This document shows, piece by piece, positions 1 to 5,969 of a DNA stretch of 6,818 nucleotides. Position numbers and translations under genes: made by a program. Origin of the DNA: Desulfobacterales bacterium HSG17. GTDB lineage: Bacteria; Desulfobacterota; Desulfobacteria; Desulfobacterales; Desulfococcaceae. The notes beneath the pieces were generated by a model. That model saw only the letters and a program-made list of their open reading frames with translations. It was not told the origin of the DNA and did not search any database. The stretch is taken from positions 1-6,818 of the forward strand of contig JAUCGD010000173.1 of NCBI GenBank assembly GCA_030377945.1, read 5' to 3'. The number at the start of each line of letters is the position of its first letter. Positions within the stretch are counted from its first letter, which is position 1.

Positions 1-71
1 ATCTGAATATCTGGACACCACAGAATTATTTTTTGAGTATGAGTAGGATGATTCATGGAGAATAACTGGAA

Positions 72-86
72 AGCGGTGATACCGCT
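72..86 (+). terminator. Small hairpin, possible weak terminator of an upstream gene
   Basis: AGCGGT and ACCGCT form a perfect 6-bp stem around a 3-nt GAT loop. The sequence after it is AT-rich (AATTTCTTATAT) but has no continuous T-run, so it is at best a weak intrinsic terminator. It would fit the end of a gene entering from the left edge: two forward frames are open from base 2 or 3 and stop at 44-46 and 63-65. Neither fragment is recognisable, so no gene is annotated there. Confidence 0.25.
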
Positions 87-201
87 AATTTCTTATATAT
101 TTAAATGGTGCACGATCCAAAATCAAAAGCCTATCAAGCAGCAATGCATTTAGCGGAAATGTGGTGGCAATCCCTTGGCTGCGGGTAGCACGTTTCGCAT
201 C

Positions 202-234
202 AATTTTCATGCAAAATTAAGCTGAGATTTTGCA
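202..234 (+). promoter_or_regulatory. Nested inverted repeats upstream of the hybrid kinase
   Basis: Two overlapping inverted repeats share one arm. AATTTT (202-207) pairs with AAAATT (213-218), and TGCAAAAT (210-217) pairs with ATTTTGCA (227-234) across a 9-nt spacer. The half-site ATTTT(G)CA therefore occurs three times in alternating orientation, ending a few bases before the ribosome binding site at 238-244. The position fits an operator or a 5'-leader hairpin controlling the kinase. No convincing -35/-10 pair was found, and the AT-rich composition makes chance repeats possible. Confidence 0.25.
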
Positions 235-249
235 ATTAAAAGGATGTGT

Positions 250-2994
250 ATGAAAGAACCACATCGATCATCACCCCATCCCATCGTGAAATTGAGTTTC
301 ATTGCGCGCATAATCGGCGGTTCTACCATGTTTGTTATCATGGCAACAGTCCTGGCAGGGAAATCTGCCCCCCTGCATGCGTGGTTGTTGTCGGTTGTAT
401 GTCTTTTGATTCCGTATCCCGCCAATTTCATAGCTGTTAAAAGTCGGAACTCAAAAGCAACTGTGCTTCGATCAATGCATTTGGACGCGCTGTTTTTTGG
501 CCTTTTGATTCCGATTTCCGGATTTAATATCTGGGTGGCGATGCTATTTACAAATCTGCTGATATCAAATTCTCTCACCGTTGGTGGCTTGCGGCTGTTC
601 AAAACCTGTATCTGCGTATACGTTATCGGATTGTTATGCGGCTACCTGTTAGGGGGAGTACCCTTTGATCTCTATGGGAACTGGGTGACAGGCGTGGTGT
701 GCCTGGTCCTGATAACGCTGTATTTCAGCGCTTTTGCACTGATGTACTATTATATGACAAGACAGCTGGTTCATTCTCGAAAATCTCTGGAGAAATCAAT
801 AATAGAAGCAGAGGCAGCCAACGTGGCCAAGAGCCAGTTTCTGGCCAATATGAGCCATGAAATTCGCACTCCCATGAACGGCATTATTGGTGCTGCAGAC
901 CTATCGCTGGCAGAATCAATCACCCCCAAGGTATCCCGCTACTTGCAGATTATCAGTAATTCCGGTCAAACTTTACTTGGAATTATCAATGATATCCTGG
1001 ATTTTTCCAAGATCGAAGCCGGTAAACTTGATCTGGAAGTCATTCCTATCCATTTAAGTGATCTCATCATCAATATCGGTGATATTTTTTCTAGCCAGAT
1101 CTCTAAAAAAGGGATTGAATTTCTGTTTGATATGGATCCAAATATTCCATTGGCTGTACATGGGGATCCTACCCGGATCAAACAGATTATTACCAATCTG
1201 GTGAGCAATGCCGTAAAATTTACGGATGCAGGTGGCAAAATTATCGTTGGGGTTAAGGCAAAAAAAATTACCGACGAACGCGTGTTGTATGAGTTTTTTG
1301 TAAAAGATACGGGTAAAGGTATGAAAAAGTCTTATCTGGAAAATTTGTTTGAAGCCTTTACTCAGGAGGATACCTCCACAACCCGGCAATATGGCGGTAC
1401 CGGTTTAGGCCTGAGTATATGCAAGCTGCTTGTGACCATGATGAACGGTGAAATACGAGTTGAAAGTGAGGAGGAAGTGGGAACAACTTTCTTTTTTACT
1501 TTGGACCTGGAGCGTCAACCCCAAGATCAGGAAATAGAGTTTTCTCTTCCTCGGGATATATCCAAGCTGAAAGTCATGGTCGTTGATGATAGCAAGGACA
1601 ATTTAGACATTATGCAAAAATTATTAAACAACTTTGGGTACGAATCCTTTTTGCTGCAGAATCCCAAAGGAGTTAACGGCATATTTGAAAACAATCCTTT
1701 TGACCTGGTCATAACAGACTGGCAGATGCCGGAAGTAGATGGTATCGAACTTACCCGGCAGTTGAGAAAGATCAAGCCTGAAATACCAATTATCATGCTG
1801 ACAGCTTTTGGGCAGGAGGAGGAAAAAAAAGCTGCTGAAGAAGCTGGAATCAAAGTTTTTCTTACCAAACCCATCAATTCCGCCACACTTTATGACGCAG
1901 TGATGTTTGTTTTTGGCAAGGGCGGCAAGAAAAAAGGCGATATACAAAAAACTTCAGTTTATCAGAGTTATATCATGGGGCTTGACGTTCGTGTCCTTCT
2001 GGCGGAGGACAACCTGACCAATCAAGAGATCGCTAAAGCGGTTCTGGGAACGGCAGGCATCAACGTGGACATCGCCAATAACGGACTTGAAGCCGTGGAT
2101 ATGGTTAATAGGAAAGCCTATGATATTGTTTTAATGGATATACAGATGCCGGAAATGGACGGGTATGAGGCAACGCGCACTATCCGTCAGGATAAACATT
2201 TTGCCAAGCTTCCCATTATTGCCATGACGGCTCACGCCATGAAAGGCGATGAAGATAAATGCCTTAAAGCCGGCATGGACGGATATGTAACCAAGCCCAT
2301 TCGGCAGGATGTATTGTTTCGAACATTGTGGAAAAAGCTCGAAGCCGGACTTGATACGGCAGTCGTGGATGATGTTGAGATTTCAGATACGAAAACCATC
2401 GACCATGAGAAGCCCCCGGAAAGTCTGCCCGGTATTAACATTTCCGGTGCCCTGGAATCACTGGGTATTGACTGGCCGGTGTATAAAAACGTTCTTCAAG
2501 GATTCAGGCGCAATAATTTAAAAATTATTAGCCAAATGATTTTAGCTTTCAAAAAAAATTATAATGAAGACTTAAAAGGTTTTGCTCATTCATTAAAAGG
2601 AAGTGCAGCTAATATCGCTGCAGAGACATTGGCAAACTTGGCTAAAAAACTTGAGGATGCCGCAGGTGATAATACTGCTGAAAAAGTTCAGATCGATGAT
2701 ATTAAATCAGAGCTTGAAGACGTTTTTGCAAGTATTAGTTCTCTTGATGATAAAGATGACGATAGGACTGAGCCAATTCAACCCAAAGACACTGATCCCA
2801 AAATTACAAAAGAGGTCATCAGCCATTTGATTATTTCTATTGAAAACTCTGATCCTGAGCGTATCAAAACCGGTATTGAAAAACTAAAGCAAATATTTCC
2901 ACCATCTCAATTGTCCGGTGTGGAAGATCACCTTGCAGATTATGATTTTGATGAAGCTATTGAAGCTTTAGAAACGATTCGTGAATTATTTTGA
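250..2994 (+). CDS. MASE2-type membrane hybrid sensor histidine kinase (HisKA-HATPase-REC-REC-HPt)
   Basis: Membrane-bound hybrid kinase carrying a full internal phosphorelay. The ATG at 250 is preferred because AAAAGGA (238-244) lies 5 nt before it; the in-frame ATG at 244 abuts that site with no spacing. The 914-residue protein begins with five or six hydrophobic helices (about 16-36, 43-63, 78-108, 116-136, 147-169). These resemble the MASE2 domain of diguanylate cyclases such as AdrA, including an APLHAW-type segment and a TVGG segment. A short coiled linker leads to HisKA (SHEIRTP, His203). HATPase follows with N-box Asn316/Asn320, G1 DTGKG (353-357) and G2 GGTGLG (382-387). REC1 has Asp446/447, phosphoacceptor Asp490, Thr518 and Lys540. 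REC2 has Glu586/Asp587, Asp630, Thr660 and Lys682. HPt carries His780 in AHSLKGS. A tail of about 70 residues ends in a [14 protein letters not shown] helix. All catalytic residues are intact. There is no PAS or large periplasmic domain, so the stimulus is probably sensed in or at the membrane. The signal and the output regulator are unknown. Confidence 0.95.
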   Translation: MKEPHRSSPHPIVKLSFIARIIGGSTMFVIMATVLAGKSAPLHAWLLSVVCLLIPYPANFIAVKSRNSKATVLRSMHLDALFFGLLIPISGFNIWVAMLFTNLLISNSLTVGGLRLFKTCICVYVIGLLCGYLLGGVPFDLYGNWVTGVVCLVLITLYFSAFALMYYYMTRQLVHSRKSLEKSIIEAEAANVAKSQFLANMSHEIRTPMNGIIGAADLSLAESITPKVSRYLQIISNSGQTLLGIINDILDFSKIEAGKLDLEVIPIHLSDLIINIGDIFSSQISKKGIEFLFDMDPNIPLAVHGDPTRIKQIITNLVSNAVKFTDAGGKIIVGVKAKKITDERVLYEFFVKDTGKGMKKSYLENLFEAFTQEDTSTTRQYGGTGLGLSICKLLVTMMNGEIRVESEEEVGTTFFFTLDLERQPQDQEIEFSLPRDISKLKVMVVDDSKDNLDIMQKLLNNFGYESFLLQNPKGVNGIFENNPFDLVITDWQMPEVDGIELTRQLRKIKPEIPIIMLTAFGQEEEKKAAEEAGIKVFLTKPINSATLYDAVMFVFGKGGKKKGDIQKTSVYQSYIMGLDVRVLLAEDNLTNQEIAKAVLGTAGINVDIANNGLEAVDMVNRKAYDIVLMDIQMPEMDGYEATRTIRQDKHFAKLPIIAMTAHAMKGDEDKCLKAGMDGYVTKPIRQDVLFRTLWKKLEAGLDTAVVDDVEISDTKTIDHEKPPESLPGINISGALESLGIDWPVYKNVLQGFRRNNLKIISQMILAFKKNYNEDLKGFAHSLKGSAANIAAETLANLAKKLEDAAGDNTAEKVQIDDIKSELEDVFASISSLDDKDDDRTEPIQPKDTDPKITKEVISHLIISIENSDPERIKTGIEKLKQIFPPSQLSGVEDHLADYDFDEAIEALETIRELF

Positions 2995-3175
2995 GAGGTG
3001 TTTGCACGGAAAAGGGTATGGGGAAAATATTCTAAGAACAGGGACAGATAAAAATTAAGGATAAAAGCGTCGTTACTTTTAAGCCTATTAAGAATACTCT
3101 AAAATAAAATCCCGAGGCTTTTACCCTATATTCATCTATTGAAGCATAACGAATTATCAAAATAAGGATAAATAG
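2995..3175. other. Gene-free spacer downstream of the kinase
   Basis: No coding region, RNA gene or convincing terminator is visible in this 181-bp AT-rich stretch. The best stem, AAGCCT with AGGCTT (about 3081-3119), has a loop of roughly 30 nt and no proper T-run. A 10-bp direct repeat, TAAGGATAAA, occurs at 3056-3065 and 3163-3172. The second copy supplies a Shine-Dalgarno-like AAGGA before the ATG at 3178, which opens only a 10-codon frame. Together with the insertion-sequence remnant that follows, it fills the whole space between two convergent genes. Confidence 0.6.
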
Positions 3176-3346
3176 TTATGGAACTTTTTCACTGGATTAT
3201 CGGAAATTGATTCTGAAGAGGCAGAAAGTGCTCTATTCAAATATATTGAGTTGTATTATAACCAGAGACGAAAACATTCAGCCAATGGCTGGAAAACGCC
3301 CGCTCACTGTGAGCAAGAATGGTATAACCTTAAAAAAGTGGCTTAA
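3176..3346 (+). pseudogene. 3' remnant of an IS3-family transposase (OrfB, rve integrase core)
   Basis: One forward frame, closed upstream by TAG at 3173-3175 and ending at TAA 3344-3346, reads through about 56 codons without a proper start. It contains ALFKYIELYYNQRRKHSANG followed by WKTPAHCE. This matches the usual C-terminus of IS3-family OrfB transposases (a YIEfYNxxRrHSalgy..P segment), which includes the last part of the integrase catalytic core. The final conserved acidic region and a short tail seem to be present, while the upstream DDE residues, the N-terminal part and OrfA are missing. It cannot make an active transposase. The family call is confident; the left limit of homology is not, and recognisable similarity begins near 3206. 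Confidence 0.8.
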
Positions 3347-3376
3347 CCCTGGTTACAGTTTTTGAGGGAAGGATCA
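3347..3376 (+). mobile_element. Right terminal end of the IS3-type element
   Basis: Directly after the transposase remnant's stop codon the sequence runs to GAGGGAAGGATCA. Read on the minus strand this starts TGATCCTTCCC, resembling the TGATCTTACCC-type terminal repeats of IS3-subgroup elements as remembered. IS3 elements normally end a few tens of bases after the OrfB stop, so the position is right. No matching left terminal repeat was found upstream, consistent with a truncated element. Confidence 0.5.
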
Positions 3377-3432
3377 GAAGTCGAATATTGGGATTTAGAG
3401 TCGAAAAATGAGAGGCGAAGGAAGTGAGGTCA

Positions 3433-4530
3433 TTATTGTTTTTTGCACTGAAAATGAAGATTAAAGGGATCATTCGGAATTGATGAGACCTGAACATTCG
3501 AAAATCCGGCCTGCCTAAGCATGGCCACCGCTTGCTGCCGTCCCCACATCATCCCCAACCCCGGACCGTCATCAACCAGACCCACCGGCATACAATGCAT
3601 CAAACTGACCGTGTACAAAAATGATCCCATGGGATGATCTTGATTTTCCGATAGATCACTGGCCGAAGCAATGTCAATCATGGAAAAAAGACCATTGGAT
3701 TTTAGCAAGCGCCAAATATTGCCAAGCGCTATTTGTGGCCGCGATTGATCATGAATGGCATCAAAAGCAGTGATATAATCAAATTTCGGTAATTCATTGA
3801 CAATCGATTCACCGGCCACATCCTTCCGGATGAAACGAATATTGTCCAACCCTGATGCAATCACTTCTTTTCTTGCTTTTTCAATGGCATAGGCCGACAG
3901 ATCAATACCGATGAATTCACTGGCGGGAAAGGCGTTGGCCATTAATAGGGCGGCGATGCCTTCACCGCACCCCACATCACAGACTTTAATCCCGGCTTCC
4001 AATTGCGCTAAAATTCGACCATCATCAACGGCCGGTAAAAATGTATTTAAGAGAACCTGTTTATGCTTGGCGTTGGCGAGCTGTGCCATGAACCGTTGAA
4101 AAGTAGGGTATTTTTCGTATTCCACCCCTTTTCCGGTAACAAACCCGTTGACTACGGATTCCATGGCACAAGTTGTCAGCAAAGGGATTTCCTGCATATA
4201 GACCCCTAAATTTGAATTACCAGATCTCCGCGTCAGATAATCGCCATGTGCTTTTGGTAGAAAAAAAAGTTCCTTCCCGGTTTCCTCAGCGGAAAGTACT
4301 ACGATTTCGGCACAAACCATAACCCCTAGCCATTCCTTTAAATAGCGGACATTGACGTTGGCTTTTTCTGCAATCTCAGTCACCGCAACCGGTTCATCCA
4401 ATGAATCCATCACATCAAATAATCGGAGTTGGTAGCCGATTGACAGGGCAAGATTGGTCGCCCCATTATTTAAAATGGCCGTTAATGTCTCTGCAAAAAC
4501 CGGCTGCGCTAAATCGGAGGATTCCTTCAT
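3433..4530 (-). CDS. Winged-helix plus class I SAM-dependent methyltransferase (Rv2258c-like)
   Basis: Predicted cytoplasmic S-adenosylmethionine-dependent methyltransferase of 365 residues; substrate unknown. Residues about 25-100 form a winged-helix domain (RLFDVMDSLDEPVAVTEIAE, then RYLKEWL), as used for dimerisation in O-methyltransferase-like and Rv2258c-like enzymes. The Rossmann domain follows, with motif I VCDVGCGEG (183-191), acidic motif GIDLS (Asp210), FDAIHDQ (256-262) and MIDIAS (284-289). The C-terminal block with HPMGSFLYTVSLMHC (299-313), GLGMMWG (324-330) and DPFN (354-357) is characteristic of the Rv2258c-like group rather than of small-molecule O-methyltransferases. The ATG at 4530 follows GGAAG (minus strand, 4545-4541) by 10 nt. 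The gene lies 113 bp after the NifU-like gene on the same strand, so it is either the last gene of that operon or separately transcribed. The winged helix is more likely structural than DNA-binding. Confidence 0.88.
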   Translation of the reverse strand: MKESSDLAQPVFAETLTAILNNGATNLALSIGYQLRLFDVMDSLDEPVAVTEIAEKANVNVRYLKEWLGVMVCAEIVVLSAEETGKELFFLPKAHGDYLTRRSGNSNLGVYMQEIPLLTTCAMESVVNGFVTGKGVEYEKYPTFQRFMAQLANAKHKQVLLNTFLPAVDDGRILAQLEAGIKVCDVGCGEGIAALLMANAFPASEFIGIDLSAYAIEKARKEVIASGLDNIRFIRKDVAGESIVNELPKFDYITAFDAIHDQSRPQIALGNIWRLLKSNGLFSMIDIASASDLSENQDHPMGSFLYTVSLMHCMPVGLVDDGPGLGMMWGRQQAVAMLRQAGFSNVQVSSIPNDPFNLHFQCKKQ

Positions 4531-4562
4531 ATCGTATCATCTTCCTTTGAGTTCATCCAATG

Positions 4563-4590
4563 GGTATATTGATCCGGTTGATCACGATAA
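4563..4590 (-). promoter_or_regulatory. Possible promoter with operator-like palindrome before the methyltransferase
   Basis: On the minus strand TTATCG (4590-4585) and TATACC (4568-4563) are separated by 16 nt and could act as a weak -35/-10 pair. The spacer is almost wholly a perfect interrupted palindrome, TGATC-CGGTT-GATCA (4570-4584). Transcription would start near 4556, leaving a leader of about 25 nt with the Shine-Dalgarno site at 4548-4541. A repressor-sized palindrome inside a promoter spacer is a common operator arrangement, but both hexamers are poor matches, so this is tentative. Confidence 0.25.
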
Positions 4591-4643
4591 CACATGATTC
4601 AATAAGGTTTTCTTTCCAGGCACCGAATCCTTTTTATAGCGTG

Positions 4644-5081
4644 CTATACTTTTAGCTGCTGAATCATATACTCCTTAACGGCTTCCTGGAGTGTTTCCGC
4701 TGCAAGAAAAGCACAGTGTTCATCTTCTTTTGGGAATTGCCCGAGTCTTTGCAAAATGGTTTCCCCTGAAACGTCCACGATTTCATCCGGGCTTTTTCCG
4801 ATGGCCGCTTCAACGGCAAATGATCCGCAAACCGAACTGGACCCGCAACCATCGGTCACATAGGAAGCCTGCTTCACACGGTCATTCTCAAACAGTAAAT
4901 AAATTTCCATCGTATCCCCGCATTGCCCAGTGACTTTGGCATGTGCATCGGGATTCTCCAGTTTTCCATTGTAGCGTGGATTGCGCCACCGATTAAAACC
5001 ATCCTCGCCAAAAGCCTCTTTGGTTTCCTCAAAAATCTGCGCCTGTAATTTATTTACAAAATCATCAAAATCATTTTCCAT
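4644..5081 (-). CDS. NifU/IscU-like iron-sulfur cluster scaffold protein
   Basis: Stand-alone NifU N-terminal-type (COG0822) scaffold of 145 residues. IscU-fold proteins assemble a [2Fe-2S] or [4Fe-4S] cluster on three conserved Cys and an Asp and pass it to apoproteins. The ligands are visible: Cys54 and Asp56 in GQCGDTMEIYL, Cys79 in DGCGSSS, and His122-Cys123 in DEHCAFLA. An additional Cys85 follows Cys79 closely. There is no C-terminal Nfu or BFD-like domain, unlike full-length NifU of diazotrophs, and no cysteine desulfurase gene in the window. The ATG at 5081 is chosen because GAGG (5091-5088) lies 6 nt upstream. A GTG at 5093, directly after the previous gene's stop, is in frame but has no comparable site. 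The 12-bp gap to the MBL-fold gene indicates co-transcription. The NPRYNGKLENPDA segment resembles the form found in archaea and Deltaproteobacteria. Confidence 0.92.
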   Translation of the reverse strand: MENDFDDFVNKLQAQIFEETKEAFGEDGFNRWRNPRYNGKLENPDAHAKVTGQCGDTMEIYLLFENDRVKQASYVTDGCGSSSVCGSFAVEAAIGKSPDEIVDVSGETILQRLGQFPKEDEHCAFLAAETLQEAVKEYMIQQLKV

Positions 5082-5093
5082 CACGTACCTCAC

Positions 5094-5942
5094 TTAAAAC
5101 ACAATGAATTTCCCCACCCTGTTAACCTCTACTTTATCTCCGAATGCATTGATCAATACTTCGGTGGCAAGCGATCCCGTGCAGTGCCCGACAATCAATT
5201 TGGACAGATGAAACTGCTGCAGATCCCGGCAGATTTTGGCCATTTTATCTGAATTTACATGGCCCAAATGAAGCCCACCCATGATAGCATAGATGTGATC
5301 CTCTCCTGTCAACCGGGTTACATGCTGCAATGTATTGATAATTCCCCTGTGCGTGCACCCCAGCAAAACAACCACTCCCAGGGCGGTTTTTAACACCAAT
5401 GCTTTTTCATCCTCAAATGTATCCTGTGTATAAATATCATCTTCCTGGATACAAAACCGATTTTCGATTTTCTCAAAATCCGTTGTCATGGGGATATATC
5501 CGGTGGTCATCATATTGTCTGAAACAGCGATGACATCCTCACCTAATTCAAACTGCACGCCACTGTTTTTCAGCGTGGGCAAGTCTTTTGAAATGTCAAA
5601 ATATCGAATCCTATTTTTATCTATAATGACCTTTGGTTTATAGATACCCGGATGGGCGATCAACGTAAAATGAGTATTACTTTTAATGATATGGTTTAAA
5701 CCACCCGCATGATCCAGGTGCCCATGACTCAATACAACCTTTTTGATTCGAGCCAGATCAATTCCGGCGATATCCGCATTTTTCACGATTACATTACTGA
5801 ACCCGGTATCAAAAAGAATACTCTCTGTACCTGTTTCGATAAGCATGGCCAATCCATGCTCATGAAGAAATGAATCCGTTGCAGATGATTTGTTGTCTAC
5901 CAGGGTTGTAATTTTAATAGGTATGGCCTGTTTTGATTTCAT
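5094..5942 (-). CDS. Metallo-beta-lactamase-fold hydrolase, COG1237 type
   Basis: Cytoplasmic MBL-fold metalloprotein of 282 residues. The di-metal motif LSHGHLDHAGG (His73, His75, Asp77, His78) is intact. Further family positions are GCTHRG (Cys196, His198), GGLHL (His225) and GHCTG (His253, Cys254). This set marks COG1237, often named 7,8-dihydropterin-6-yl-methyl-aminobenzene-ribofuranose 5'-phosphate synthase after the methanopterin-related archaeal member. That name should not be transferred, since the family is broad and no methanopterin genes are seen here. The fold usually hydrolyses phosphoesters, thioesters or similar bonds. There is no signal peptide, flavodoxin or rubredoxin domain, so it is not a flavo-diiron protein. 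The ATG at 5942 has AGGTGA (5957-5952) 9 nt upstream. The gene sits 27 bp after the DUF89 gene and 12 bp before the scaffold gene, in the middle of the putative operon. Confidence 0.9.
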   Translation of the reverse strand: MKSKQAIPIKITTLVDNKSSATDSFLHEHGLAMLIETGTESILFDTGFSNVIVKNADIAGIDLARIKKVVLSHGHLDHAGGLNHIIKSNTHFTLIAHPGIYKPKVIIDKNRIRYFDISKDLPTLKNSGVQFELGEDVIAVSDNMMTTGYIPMTTDFEKIENRFCIQEDDIYTQDTFEDEKALVLKTALGVVVLLGCTHRGIINTLQHVTRLTGEDHIYAIMGGLHLGHVNSDKMAKICRDLQQFHLSKLIVGHCTGSLATEVLINAFGDKVEVNRVGKFIVF

Positions 5943-5969
5943 TTTGCGTTATCACCTATGATAAAATCA

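Noticed and set aside
1..65. Possible 3' end of a gene entering from the left edge
   Set aside because: Two forward frames are open (stops at 44-46 and 63-65). Both are under 21 codons and neither is recognisable, so the frame cannot be chosen.
105..188. Forward 27-codon frame beginning ATG GTG CAC and ending TAG, with a Trp-Trp pair
   Set aside because: There is no ribosome binding site before the ATG, which directly follows an in-frame TAA, and a frame this short is expected by chance. It could be a fossil gene fragment, but nothing supports that.
207..602. 131-codon minus-strand frame over the kinase N-terminus
   Set aside because: It lies opposite strongly supported membrane helices of the kinase and shows no domain or ribosome binding site of its own.
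1054..1947. Long minus-strand frames opposite the HATPase and REC1 region
   Set aside because: They are antisense shadows of well-conserved coding sequence with low-complexity translations such as Phe and Ser runs.
3081..3119. AAGCCT/AGGCTT stem as a terminator for the kinase
   Set aside because: The loop is about 30 nt, the stem only 6 bp, and the following TTTTA is too short for an intrinsic terminator.
3379..3406. Direct repeat AGTCGAA twice, 21 nt apart, next to the IS end
   Set aside because: Seven bases in AT-rich intergenic DNA is weak, and the copies do not flank the element as a target duplication would.
4635..4648. TATAGC-GT-GCTATA inverted repeat overlapping the NifU-like stop codon
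   Set aside because: The 2-nt centre cannot form a normal hairpin loop, and on the minus strand it is followed by A residues rather than T residues, so it is not a terminator. It may be a chance palindrome.
4691..4933. 80-codon forward frame opposite the NifU-like gene
   Set aside because: It is antisense to a gene with all ligand motifs intact, and its translation has no recognisable domain.
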